A DNA stretch of 64,000 bases from Chryseosolibacter sp964563295 (GCA_964563295.1 CAZLWX010000003.1:13457-77456); one strand, 5' to 3'; positions 17,229-26,564 are shown, counted from the stretch's first letter. Translations and numbers: made by a program. The notes: generated by a model not told the origin, from the sequence alone.

Positions 17229-19934
17229 ATGTTGCTAAACAACGACCATATCGAATACATCAACCGCGATCTTCAATATCGCGGTATCGTACTCGAGGGT
17301 TTCCATGAAGAAGTGCTGGATCATATCTGTTCAGCAGTAGAGCAGCAGATGGAGCAGGGCAAACGTTTCATCGACGCCTACCACCATGTGCTTCAAACTT
17401 TTGGTGAGACGTCCGGCCTACGTCGAACGCAGAAGGAGGTCATACAATCTGAAAATAAAAACACAGGGGTCATGTTACGAAACTACTTCAGGATTGCATT
17501 GCGCAACCTGTCCAAGCAACGTTTTTATTCCTTCATCAACGCTTCAGGCTTAGCTCTGGGCATCGCAGCATGCATCTTGATCATGCTTTATGTCACACAC
17601 GAACTTGGCTACGACAGGTATCACGAGAAAGCGGCGCGCATTTACCGCGTCAATGGTGAGATCAAGTTTGCCGACAACCATTTTCGGCTGGCCGTGGCAC
17701 CGGCGCCATTGGGTCCGGTACTCCTTGAGGAGTACCCAGAGATCGAGTCAGTTGTCAGGTTCCGCGATCACGGTTCATATCTGGTCCGGGCGGAAAAAGG
17801 TGTCGAGAGCGCCCGCGAATTCGCCATCATTTTTGCCGATAGCACAGTCTTTCAGATCTTCTCCATTCCCGTGATCCAGGGCAACGCGCATAAGGCGCTG
17901 GTTGAACCCAATACCATAGCCATCAGCCAGTCAGCGGCAGATAAATATTTTCACGGTGCAACCGCGCTTGGCCAGACCCTTATGTTGGACAACAAATTAG
18001 CGTGCAAAGTGACGGCGGTGTTTGAGGACATGCCCAGCCAGGGGCATTTCAAGTTCGAATTCATCATATCCATGGCCGGATTCGACGAAGCGAAATCGAC
18101 CAATTTCCTCAGCAACAACTTTAACACCTATGTCCTTTTGCGCGAAGGTACCGACCCCAAGCAACTTGAACGGAAGCTTCCCGACGTGGTGCGCAAGTAC
18201 ATCGGTCCGCAGGCTGCCATGATCGTTGGTGGAGAATTCGACCTTGATGCATTCATTGCTGCCGGCAACAAGCTCGAGTACACCCTGATGCCGATCACCG
18301 ACATCCATCTTCATTCAGACCTGACCGGCGAACTCTCGGCCAACAACGACATCACCTATGTTTACTTGTTCAGCGCCATTGCTTTATTTATCCTTTTCAT
18401 CGCCTGTATCAATTTCATGAATCTCAGCACGGCGCGCTCGGCAAATCGCGCGAAAGAGGTTGGTATCAGGAAAGTGATGGGCTCACTGCGATCGCATCTG
18501 GTGCGGCAGTTCCTACTCGAATCAATTCTCCTAAGCTTATGCTCCTTCGTCCTGGCCATGGGGATTGCGCATGTCGCCCTGCCCTTCTTCAATTACTTGT
18601 CCGGCCTTCAGTTGTCACTGCCACTCACCAACCCGGGCTTTTACGTTTGGACCATTCTGGGTGCTCTGATAATCGGTATTCTTGCTGGCTTATATCCTTC
18701 CATTTTCCTTTCGGCATTTCAGCCGGCGAAGGTTTTGAAAGGGCAACTGGCATTGGGTACCCGAAGTAAAGTGGTTCGCGGTTCGCTGGTCGTCTTTCAA
18801 TTCGCGATTTCCATTTTTCTGATCATCGGCACGGTGACCATTCACGAGCAACTGGCCTTCATCCAAAACAAGAAGATAGGATTTGACAAAGAGCAGGTCA
18901 TCATGGTAAGTGATGCCTATCTGCTCGGCAGCAATACGGAGAGTTTCAAGAACGAAGTGCTAAAGAACAGTGCGATGGTCACTGGCACGCTTTCCAGCTA
19001 TGTCCCGGTAGGGATTGGATCTCGAAACAATAACACCTTCTGGCCTGATAACACGCCGCCCACGGCGGAAAACATGGTTGGACTTGAGACCTGGGTTGTC
19101 GACCACGATTATGTTTCGACCATGAAAATGAAAATTCATAAAGGCCGGGATTTTTCGCGGGACTTTCCTTCAGATTCGATGGCGGTAATCCTGAATCAGA
19201 CAGCTTTGCGATACTTCAACTTCACGGAGGATAACGCAATCGGCAGAAAAATCTCGACCTACGGTGAAAGCAATGCGGATGGCACGCCGAATACCAATTC
19301 AACTGTTTCGTACAACGTCATTGGCATTGTTGAGGATTTTCATTTTCAGTCGCTCACGCACAACATCGGCCCTCTCGCGTTGTTCCTCGGCAAGAGTTAC
19401 GGCCATGCGTCCTTCCGTTTCGAAGCGGCCAACACTGCCGACGTGATCGAATCGATCGAGTCGACCTGGAAAGAGCTGGCAAAAGGCCAACCTTTCGAAT
19501 ATCATTTTCTGGATGAGAGCTTTGCCCGCATGTATGCGTCGGAAGCTCGGTTGGGCAACATTTTCGCTGTCTTTGCTGGCCTGGCTATTGCTATCGCCTG
19601 CCTCGGGGTGTTTGCATTGACTGCCTTTACCGCCGAGCAACGCACGCGTGAGATCGGCATCCGGAAAGTGCTTGGAGCATCGGTTCAGAGTATCGTGGTG
19701 CTGCTCTCCAGGGAGTTTGGCAAACTTATCGCAATCGCCTTTGTTCTGGCCGCACCGTTAACGTGGTACGCGGTGCGCTGGTGGCTCGAGCACTACCAGT
19801 ACAAGGTTGAAATCGGGTTCCTGGTATATGTCATCGCGGGTTTGTTCGCTTTCGCGATCGCTTTGCTGACGATGAGCTATCAATCAATTAAGGCAGCAAC
19901 CGCAAATCCTACACATTCCCTTCGCAGCGAATAG
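17229..19934 (+). CDS. ABC transporter permease (MacB/FtsX type with permease-prefix domain)
   Basis: A 901-residue inner-membrane protein. Residues 1-80 form a soluble helical prefix of the type found in PadR-linked permeases. The first transmembrane segment lies at about residues 99-121, followed by a large periplasmic MacB-PCD-like domain. Three membrane segments follow at about 375-505, then a second TM1 (SLVVFQFAISIFLIIGTV), a second periplasmic domain, and a final FtsX domain with AFTAEQRTREIGIRKVLGA. The conserved REIGIRKVLGA/KEVGIRKVMGS motif is present in both halves. No ATPase gene is adjacent, so the ATP-binding partner must be encoded elsewhere. Peptide, lipid or drug export is possible; the substrate is unknown. 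Confidence 0.9.
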   Translation: MLLNNDHIEYINRDLQYRGIVLEGFHEEVLDHICSAVEQQMEQGKRFIDAYHHVLQTFGETSGLRRTQKEVIQSENKNTGVMLRNYFRIALRNLSKQRFYSFINASGLALGIAACILIMLYVTHELGYDRYHEKAARIYRVNGEIKFADNHFRLAVAPAPLGPVLLEEYPEIESVVRFRDHGSYLVRAEKGVESAREFAIIFADSTVFQIFSIPVIQGNAHKALVEPNTIAISQSAADKYFHGATALGQTLMLDNKLACKVTAVFEDMPSQGHFKFEFIISMAGFDEAKSTNFLSNNFNTYVLLREGTDPKQLERKLPDVVRKYIGPQAAMIVGGEFDLDAFIAAGNKLEYTLMPITDIHLHSDLTGELSANNDITYVYLFSAIALFILFIACINFMNLSTARSANRAKEVGIRKVMGSLRSHLVRQFLLESILLSLCSFVLAMGIAHVALPFFNYLSGLQLSLPLTNPGFYVWTILGALIIGILAGLYPSIFLSAFQPAKVLKGQLALGTRSKVVRGSLVVFQFAISIFLIIGTVTIHEQLAFIQNKKIGFDKEQVIMVSDAYLLGSNTESFKNEVLKNSAMVTGTLSSYVPVGIGSRNNNTFWPDNTPPTAENMVGLETWVVDHDYVSTMKMKIHKGRDFSRDFPSDSMAVILNQTALRYFNFTEDNAIGRKISTYGESNADGTPNTNSTVSYNVIGIVEDFHFQSLTHNIGPLALFLGKSYGHASFRFEAANTADVIESIESTWKELAKGQPFEYHFLDESFARMYASEARLGNIFAVFAGLAIAIACLGVFALTAFTAEQRTREIGIRKVLGASVQSIVVLLSREFGKLIAIAFVLAAPLTWYAVRWWLEHYQYKVEIGFLVYVIAGLFAFAIALLTMSYQSIKAATANPTHSLRSE

Positions 19935-19941
19935 CAAGGAT

Positions 19942-21843
19942 TCAGTTGATCGTGGGCTCGCCAGAGAAATCTCCCCGGAGCGTACGATACCGCTTTCGTG
20001 CTTCCGCGGCGAAAACACTTCCGGGGAACCTGTTAAGAAATTCGCGGTACATCTCCATGGCCTTGTCGCGGTTCTTCAGGTGGCGTTCGTAAATTTCCGC
20101 CTGGAGGAAATAGGCGTCATCGGTCAGGATATCTTCGGGGTATTCATCGATAATACGCTGCAGCAGGCTGATCGATTCCATGAACTCCCCGCGTTTCATC
20201 CGCATGTTCGCCTCAAGCCAGTACACATTGTCGAGGATCGACTGGTTCGAAAAGCTCAAGACCGCACCTGTGGCCGGGTCGACCGCCTGACCTTGCTTCA
20301 GTAGCGCAATCTTCTCCAACGCCTCGTTCTGTTTGTTTTGATACAGCAGCAATTCGATAGCGGCGAACTGCCTGAGCGCATCTCCGGCAGAATCAAAAGC
20401 AATGTTTTCTTTGATCAACATGCTGAGGTCCATGGCGTCGTTGGCGATTTCGCGGGTGGTGGCTTCTTTGAGAATATCCAGATGTTCCTGGGCGAGACGA
20501 AAATCTCCCTTGAAATACGAAAGCTTCGCATTCTTAAGTTTTGCCTCGTATCCTACCGGATTTTCTTTCTGCGTTTTCTCGACCTGCGAATAAAGCAAAG
20601 TTGATTCCCATGGTTCACCTCTGGTCAGATAGATATCGCCCAAATCCAACTTGGCTTTAGACCTGAGGTAGAGCGATGCCCTGGGATTTGAAATTAGCTC
20701 ATTGAGTATTTCGATGGCCGAATCTTTCTTATCAAGATAATTGGCGAACAGGAGGGCTTCATTCCGGGTAGCCTCCAGGGAGTTCACGTTGTCGGGGTAT
20801 TTTTCAATGAAGCGCTGATAGTCGTCGATCAGCGTTTTCACCGAATCGACATTCACCGGGAAACTGCCCCTGACCCTGGCTTCCCTGGTGCGAATCAGAC
20901 CCAAGCGGGCAAGCAGCTGATTCGGGCTGCCGGCATATTCGCGCATTACGTAGCGGTAAATTTTTGACGCCGTTTCGTAATCCTGATTATCGAGTGCCAC
21001 CTTAGCAACCTCCATCGATTTTTCGCCCTCCTTATTGTATCGCTTGTCGTACGCCCGGGCCTGAACGAATGACGCGTAGAAGTTCTTCTGCTGCATTGTT
21101 ACCCAAATCAGAAGGTCGGTGTACACTTCAACGTCCGGATTCTCCTGGACTTTTTCATAAAGCAAGCGCTCCAGGCTTTCCAGTTCCTCTGGCTTGGTCA
21201 GCAATGCCTGCATGACGTTCTTGACATACTGGATGTTCGCGGAGCTCTGGGTCACGTAGCTGAGATATTCGCGCACCATTTTATCCTGTTGACCCTGTAT
21301 GCGATACAGCATGGCGAGGTCCAGGCAAAACAGATACGGGTTACCCTGAAACTGGCGAGACTCACTCAGCACCAATATTGCGTAGTCGATAAGGGAGCGG
21401 GCAGACAGGTAATCTGACATCATCTTTGAAAGCTGTACGTTGCTCCTCACTTCACTTATGATGTCACGGAAATAGCGGTCGGCTTTACCGATGTCGCCGG
21501 ATCTTACATAGACGAGGCCGACATCGAGTTTGTATTGCATATTCTCCGGGTCGCGGCGGGACACACGCTTAAGGTAACTCTGGGCTTCGTCGAACTCATC
21601 GAGATCCATGAGTACGCTCAAGTAGTTGTTGTGAATCAGCGGGATGTTGGCGTCGCTCTTTGCCAAATCTGAATATAGTTCAGCCGCCTTTTTCTTATCC
21701 CCTTTTATCAGGTATTCGTTGGCAAGCTGTATGTCGGCATGTTTTTGTCCGATTACCGGTATTGTGATGGTGAGAAGTATTAAGAATGCCAATGGCCTTA
21801 TTATTCTTATTAGATATATTATATAATCATTATAATAAGCCAT
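19942..21843 (-). CDS. Tetratricopeptide-repeat periplasmic protein
   Basis: A 633-residue protein with an Ile-rich signal peptide (residues 11-32, ending PVIGQ) and many TPR units, for example ANEYLIKGDKKKAAELYSDL near the start and AMEMYREFLNRFPGS near the C-terminus, with degenerate repeats between. It probably acts as a periplasmic scaffold. The 5' end of the gene is unusually AT-rich (21798-21839 has only four G/C in 42 bases), which forces a Tyr/Ile/Asn-rich start and may double as part of a replication origin. It is convergent with the permease gene (7-bp gap). The specific function is not recognised. Confidence 0.8.
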   Translation of the reverse strand: MAYYNDYIIYLIRIIRPLAFLILLTITIPVIGQKHADIQLANEYLIKGDKKKAAELYSDLAKSDANIPLIHNNYLSVLMDLDEFDEAQSYLKRVSRRDPENMQYKLDVGLVYVRSGDIGKADRYFRDIISEVRSNVQLSKMMSDYLSARSLIDYAILVLSESRQFQGNPYLFCLDLAMLYRIQGQQDKMVREYLSYVTQSSANIQYVKNVMQALLTKPEELESLERLLYEKVQENPDVEVYTDLLIWVTMQQKNFYASFVQARAYDKRYNKEGEKSMEVAKVALDNQDYETASKIYRYVMREYAGSPNQLLARLGLIRTREARVRGSFPVNVDSVKTLIDDYQRFIEKYPDNVNSLEATRNEALLFANYLDKKDSAIEILNELISNPRASLYLRSKAKLDLGDIYLTRGEPWESTLLYSQVEKTQKENPVGYEAKLKNAKLSYFKGDFRLAQEHLDILKEATTREIANDAMDLSMLIKENIAFDSAGDALRQFAAIELLLYQNKQNEALEKIALLKQGQAVDPATGAVLSFSNQSILDNVYWLEANMRMKRGEFMESISLLQRIIDEYPEDILTDDAYFLQAEIYERHLKNRDKAMEMYREFLNRFPGSVFAAEARKRYRTLRGDFSGEPTIN

Positions 21844-22117
21844 GTAGAATCGTTGATAAATAACTATTCCAATCGGTGTGGATATCTTGTTAGCTAAGTT
21901 ACGGATTGAACGAATTAATGTTCAATGGATTATGAAGGTATCCACAAGTATTTTTTGAGTGGATAAAGCAGGTGTTGGCAAGTTGACCTTGGAGTAATTG
22001 TTGGTAAAAGTTTTTTTTGAGATGGAACGGGGCAGCTGGCGGTTGATTGGAGATCAAGGTGAGTGATGCGGGGCCTGGTTGCCTGGTTGTCCACAAGGCA
22101 TTAAGAGCTTATCAACA
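21780..22117. other. oriC: Candidate chromosomal replication origin (oriC)
   Basis: The stretch has an AT-rich tract (21798-21839, about 90% A+T) next to five 8/9 matches to the DnaA box TTATCCACA. These are at 21877-21885 (minus, ATATCCACA), 21938-21946 (plus, GTATCCACA), 21958-21966 (minus, TTATCCACT), 22087-22095 (plus, TTGTCCACA) and 22109-22117 (plus, TTATCAACA). Poly-T runs lie between them. No gene covers 21844-22100. Three parS-like sites lie 2.5-4.6 kb to the right, around mnmG, which commonly neighbours oriC. The + strand G:C ratio changes strongly across this point. The assignment is inference from these combined signals; dnaA itself is not in the window. Confidence 0.6.
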
Positions 22118-23789
22118 ATGGTCCAAGTTCCCAGTTAGCTTTGAGGTTGATAAGAGTGGAGTTCTTTTCGGGTTCCCGGTAGAAAAGGATGGGTTCTGGC
22201 TCCTGGTGTTTTTCATAGTTGCCTGGATCCCATTTCCCGTTTCCATTCCGATCGATAATTACACGGAGTGAGTATTGGCTGGCTGTGAGATCTTCGAATT
22301 GGCCCTTGTTCACATTGACTTTTTGCTGGAGAATGTTTCCGGTCTTGTCGAGGAGTTGCACTACGAGGGGGCTTCCGGTGATTCGTACATCGAACGATAT
22401 GATGGACAACTCGTTGGCGCGCAAAGGTTGTATCTTTTGAGTTGTGCGGCGCGAGCTATCACCTTCGACGCTTATGAACGCGCCAGTGCCGAGTATGAGT
22501 TGGTTTAGTTGTGCGGGTGTAGCGGGGGCAGGAGATTCACGTCGCGGAGGACCATTGGCATGGACCGATTCGGGTTGTGAGAAGTAGGAGCGGTCGAGAT
22601 GTTTGATGAATCTGATGGTATTCCGTGCGGGTTCCGGGATGAGATCATCGGGTGCAAAGGAGACAAGAGTGGCAGAGTCGACCTGGAAGAAGAGGCTGTC
22701 GAAGTTTATCTGGGCAACGGGTTTGGTGAAAACGAGCTGACCTTCGAGGCGACCTTTCGGACCGATGAGCCGGCTTTTTGAAAGAGTGTAGGTGAATGGA
22801 TCTGGTGTGACCTGGCGGTCGGCGAATTTAGCATAGAAGATAGAATCGATTGTATTGTCGAGGCTGTCCCTGGCTACAAATCTGATCGCTACACTATCGG
22901 AATCCGGGAAGGTATTGTAGACGCGTATGTTGGCGGCGTCTTCACCAAATGCTGTGTATATCGGCAGGCTATCAGGAGTGGTGATCGTAAATTCCCTGAG
23001 GTTCTTCGTGGTCTTGATATTGAAATAGGTGTTGTACGGTCGCGCGCTCGTGATTGCAAGCTGACGGGTGTCGAGGCGGAAAAGTGGGATATTTATTCCT
23101 GAGGTATCGCGTTGCAGCAGGAGTGAGTCGCTTAGGAAGCCATAGGATTCTGATCGGGAATCGGCGATCAGATTTCGGTTTTTGTCCATAAGTGCGTAGG
23201 TGTAGTAAACCTGGCCTTTTAGGTTGTCGATGATATATTGGCCTTTGTCGTCTGTTCGGGTGAAATAGACGGCCGGGTGCTTGAGAATACTGAACGTATC
23301 ATTGGGGACGTGGATAGCTACCGTCGCATCTTTGGCTGGGTCGCCTGTGAGGAGATCGTAGACGGTGCCTGATATGGACAAGGAGTCAATGTAGTATCCT
23401 GTACTGATCGCCAGTTTGAGATTTCGCACTGGATTCTTTTCGGTGACGTCCTGGACGGCTTCACGAAAGTTGAAGGTATACGTGGTGCTGTCTTCGAGCG
23501 GGGCATTGAATTCAAAGACAAGGGAGTTGCGGCGAACCTTAACTTCGAAGTCTTTGCCTATCGATGGCGTGACGATGATTTGTTCCCTCGGATTTTCGAG
23601 CATTATCATTTCTGAGAACTCCATGCGAAGTTGATCCCCTTTGAAATTGATTGTTCCCTGGGCTGGTTGCGCATTGACGAGGACCGGAGGTATTGTGTCT
23701 TTGGGTCCTCCGGTGGGACTGGTCTGTTTCGCGCAGGAGCCGATAAGCAGAAGGAGGTAGAGAAACCAGTGGAGGCGGGATCTGATCAT
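22101..23789 (-). CDS. Ig-like domain lipoprotein (SbsA Ig-like / Big_5 type)
   Basis: A 562-residue lipoprotein. The signal peptide ends in the lipobox LIGSC (Cys19). An N-terminal SbsA-like Ig domain (PPVLVNAQPAQG, then LRMEFSEMIMLEN, and STTYTFNFREAVQD) covers about residues 35-135. Next comes a carboxypeptidase-regulatory-like beta domain (SGTVYDLLTGDPAKDATVAI), and the C-terminus has an RVIIDRNGNGKWDPGNY segment. This architecture is conserved in Bacteroidota next to mnmG. The coding strand is unusually C-rich: hand count of 22501-22800 on the + strand gives 114 G and 48 C, unlike the TPR gene on the same strand. The function is unknown. Confidence 0.85.
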   Translation of the reverse strand: MIRSRLHWFLYLLLLIGSCAKQTSPTGGPKDTIPPVLVNAQPAQGTINFKGDQLRMEFSEMIMLENPREQIIVTPSIGKDFEVKVRRNSLVFEFNAPLEDSTTYTFNFREAVQDVTEKNPVRNLKLAISTGYYIDSLSISGTVYDLLTGDPAKDATVAIHVPNDTFSILKHPAVYFTRTDDKGQYIIDNLKGQVYYTYALMDKNRNLIADSRSESYGFLSDSLLLQRDTSGINIPLFRLDTRQLAITSARPYNTYFNIKTTKNLREFTITTPDSLPIYTAFGEDAANIRVYNTFPDSDSVAIRFVARDSLDNTIDSIFYAKFADRQVTPDPFTYTLSKSRLIGPKGRLEGQLVFTKPVAQINFDSLFFQVDSATLVSFAPDDLIPEPARNTIRFIKHLDRSYFSQPESVHANGPPRRESPAPATPAQLNQLILGTGAFISVEGDSSRRTTQKIQPLRANELSIISFDVRITGSPLVVQLLDKTGNILQQKVNVNKGQFEDLTASQYSLRVIIDRNGNGKWDPGNYEKHQEPEPILFYREPEKNSTLINLKANWELGPLLISS

Positions 23790-24670
23790 TTGGTCGCGAT
23801 GTAAATAAGGCTAGAATATTCGCCTGTGTTTCGTGCAGCTGAATTGGACCGGAGGCCAAGGCGGACGCCTCTGAGTGTTGCACCGATTGTTTGGGCGCTG
23901 ATGGCGTATTGTTCACTGAGCATGCTGACGTAAAAGGCATCAAGTTTCATCGGGACGATGTGCATGAGTTTCAGAGAGTGTTTGCGAAGAAGATCTTCCA
24001 TGGTGGGTTTAGAAAAATGCCAAAGGTGACGGGGCACGTCGTAACCAGCCCACAGGCTCTTGTATTGGTTTGCATCGGCGCTGCGATGATTCGGTACAGC
24101 AATAAACATCGTGCCATTTTGAGCAAGCGCTGAAGCGAGGCCATCGAGTTGCGAGTTAAGATCGGGTACGTGTTCAAGTACGTGCCACAAGGTAATGATA
24201 TCATAACGGTTCGCAGTGTTTGGCAGAGAGGGCATTATGTTGATACCAGTTAGTTGCTGGGCGAATTCACGGGCGGTTGTCGTGGGTTCGACTCCCGCAG
24301 CGATGTAGCCGCGTTTGATCGCAGCCAGGAGGAACTGGCCGGTACCGCAACCGAAATCTAGTAGTTGGCGCGCTTGATCGTCCGCGTGTTTTCGAATGAT
24401 GTTCAGCTTCCATCGCAAGTTGAGCCCTCGCGCGATCCGGTAAGCCCGGTCGAGGAGGGTATTGCTGGTGGTGGAATGTGAGATGTAATTGGGCGACTGA
24501 TAATATTTTGGCAGATCAGAGTTCTGAGGACGCGGCGACGTTATTACGAGATGACATTGCACACATTCCTGGAGACTGAACGTTTCATGTGAAACAGTGT
24601 GATCAATACATTGCAGGAACGGCCGGAACGCAGTTCCCCCGCAAATCGGACATTCATTGACGTCATACAT
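23786..24670 (-). CDS. Class I SAM-dependent methyltransferase with N-terminal zinc-binding motif
   Basis: A 294-residue protein. The N-terminus has two CxxC pairs (CPIC at residues 7-10 and CVQC at about 36-39), a likely zinc knuckle. The Rossmann core starts with LLDFGCGTGQFLLAA (motif I), followed by AAGVEPT and DIITLWHVLEHVPD (motif IV region), typical of the Methyltransf_23 group. The start overlaps the mnmG stop (TAATG). Its 3' end overlaps the Ig-like lipoprotein start by 4 bp. The substrate is unknown; related proteins act on sugars or polyketide-like intermediates. A parS-like site lies within the coding sequence. Confidence 0.85.
   Translation of the reverse strand: MYDVNECPICGGTAFRPFLQCIDHTVSHETFSLQECVQCHLVITSPRPQNSDLPKYYQSPNYISHSTTSNTLLDRAYRIARGLNLRWKLNIIRKHADDQARQLLDFGCGTGQFLLAAIKRGYIAAGVEPTTTAREFAQQLTGINIMPSLPNTANRYDIITLWHVLEHVPDLNSQLDGLASALAQNGTMFIAVPNHRSADANQYKSLWAGYDVPRHLWHFSKPTMEDLLRKHSLKLMHIVPMKLDAFYVSMLSEQYAISAQTIGATLRGVRLGLRSNSAARNTGEYSSLIYIATK
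24581..24596. other. parS: parS-like ParB binding site 1
   Basis: CGTTTCATGTGAAACA matches the parS consensus TGTTTCACGTGAAACA at 14 of 16 positions and is within the methyltransferase gene. It is the weakest by its central T, but both GTTTC/GAAAC arms are intact. Confidence 0.6.
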
Positions 24671-26532
24671 TACTTGCCGAGGTACACGGTGAGGATTGAG
24701 ATGTCGGAGGTTGAAACGCCGCTGATACGGGAGGCTTGTCCTAGAGTCTCGGGATGGATCTTCTTCAGCTTTTCACGCCCTTCGGATGAAAGGGCTGAAA
24801 CCCGGTCGTAGTCAAAGTCGGTCCTGATACGGAAATTTTCGAGTGCTCCAATCTTTTCGGCAAGCTTTTGTTCGCGGTCGATGTAGGTCTCGTACTTGAT
24901 GGCGATCTCGGCTTGTTCCTGGACTTCCGGAGAGAAGCGGGACACGAGGTGGTTGATGTTTGCATCTAACTTTTTCAGTTGGGCGATACCGATGTGAGGG
25001 CGCCGGAGGAGATTGATTACCGGTATCTTCTCGCGGATGGTGGCAGTCTGGAGATTGCTTAATTCGTCATTGATCAATTCCGGCTCGACTTTCACCTTGC
25101 GCAGTTGGGTTATCAGCGCTTCCAGGTCTGATCGTTTGTCGATCAATTTCTTCATTCGTTCATCAGAGGCAAGTCCAATTCTGTGGCCCGCTTCCGTAAG
25201 CCTAAGGTCGGCATTATCCTGTCTTAGCAGGATGCGATATTCGGCGCGCGAGGTAAACATGCGGTAAGGTTCCTGGGTGCCTTTGTTGACCAGGTCATCG
25301 ATTAATACGCCGATGTAGGCCTGGGATCTACTGAGTACAAAGGGGGGCTTGTCGTTGATCTTGTTATGAGCGTTGATGCCAGCCATGAGTCCCTGGCAGG
25401 CCGCTTCTTCGTAACCTGTTGTGCCGTTAATTTGGCCCGCAAAGTACAGATTATCAATTAGTTGCGTTTCAAGCGTGGTCTTTAGTTGAGTGGGTGGGAA
25501 GAAGTCGTATTCTATGGCATAGCCAGGCCGAAACATCCGTGCATTCTCGAATCCCGGTATCCTGGTAAGCGCCTTGTACTGGACATCTTCCGGTAGCGAC
25601 GTTGAAAACCCGTTGACATATATCTCGACGGTGTTCCAGCCTTCTGGCTCGACGAAGATCTGGTGTCGTTCACGGTCAGCGAATCGGTTGATCTTATCTT
25701 CGATGGAAGGGCAATAACGCGGGCCGAGGCCTTTGATTCGGCCCTGGAACATAGGGGACTGGTCGAAGCCTTTTTGAAGTTCAGTGTGGACCTTCTCGTT
25801 GGTATAGGTCATCCAGCAGCTGAGTTGGTTTGATAATGGCGTCGTATCAGAGAATGAGAATTTCGATGGGTTCTCATCGCCCTTTTGTTCTTCCATTCTT
25901 GAGTAGTCCAGGCTGCGTCCATCGACGCGCGGGGGTGTTCCAGTCTTCATTCGGCCTGATTCGAATCCCAGGTTAATGAGTTGTTCCGTGAGCCCCGTAG
26001 CGGCTTTTTCTGCGGTTCTCCCGCCCCCGAATTGTTTTTCGCCAATGTGAATCTTTCCGTTCAGAAAGGTCCCATTCGTCAGAACCACACATTTGCCGCG
26101 AATGTCGATTCCCAGGCTCGTTCTGACGCCAACAGCGCGGTTGCCTTCAACGATTATTGACGTTACCATCTCCTGCCAGAAATGAACGTTCTTATTTTGT
26201 TCCAGCGCCATTCTCCATTCCTCGGCGAACCGAAGTCGGTCGTTTTGGGTTCTGGGACTCCACATTGCGGGTCCCTTGGAGCGATTGAGCATCCGAAACT
26301 GGATCATTGAATTGTCGGATACAATACCGGACTGTCCTCCGAGCGCATCGATTTCCCTCACAATTTGGCCTTTTGCCACGCCTCCCATTGCGGGATTGCA
26401 TGACATCTGCCCAATCGTCGTCATATTCATAGTCACCAGCAGGACCCGGGAGCCCATTGTTGCGGCAGCGGCCGCCGCCTCGCAACCGGCGTGACCGGCC
26501 CCCACCACTATCACATCATATTCTTTGAACAT
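24670..26532 (-). CDS. mnmG: tRNA uridine-5-carboxymethylaminomethyl modification enzyme MnmG (GidA)
   Basis: A 620-residue FAD-dependent enzyme which with MnmE installs the cmnm5 modification at wobble U34 of several tRNAs. The FAD motif VIVVGAGHAGCEAA is at residues 8-21. Other family motifs are CNPAMGGVAKGQIVREIDALGG, ALTRIPGFENARMFRPGYAIEYD (quoted in part), GQINGTTGYEEAACQG and the C-terminal TLGQASRISGV. The length is normal. In many bacteria mnmG lies beside oriC. Here the upstream 105-bp gap contains two parS sites, which fits an origin-proximal location. Confidence 0.97.
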   Translation of the reverse strand: MFKEYDVIVVGAGHAGCEAAAAAATMGSRVLLVTMNMTTIGQMSCNPAMGGVAKGQIVREIDALGGQSGIVSDNSMIQFRMLNRSKGPAMWSPRTQNDRLRFAEEWRMALEQNKNVHFWQEMVTSIIVEGNRAVGVRTSLGIDIRGKCVVLTNGTFLNGKIHIGEKQFGGGRTAEKAATGLTEQLINLGFESGRMKTGTPPRVDGRSLDYSRMEEQKGDENPSKFSFSDTTPLSNQLSCWMTYTNEKVHTELQKGFDQSPMFQGRIKGLGPRYCPSIEDKINRFADRERHQIFVEPEGWNTVEIYVNGFSTSLPEDVQYKALTRIPGFENARMFRPGYAIEYDFFPPTQLKTTLETQLIDNLYFAGQINGTTGYEEAACQGLMAGINAHNKINDKPPFVLSRSQAYIGVLIDDLVNKGTQEPYRMFTSRAEYRILLRQDNADLRLTEAGHRIGLASDERMKKLIDKRSDLEALITQLRKVKVEPELINDELSNLQTATIREKIPVINLLRRPHIGIAQLKKLDANINHLVSRFSPEVQEQAEIAIKYETYIDREQKLAEKIGALENFRIRTDFDYDRVSALSSEGREKLKKIHPETLGQASRISGVSTSDISILTVYLGK

Positions 26533-26564
26533 CGTTTTGGTCGGAATTCAAGCGTTTTAAAAAA

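Noticed and set aside
23891..24133. 80-codon plus-strand ORF within the methyltransferase
   Set aside because: Antisense frame over conserved methyltransferase sequence.
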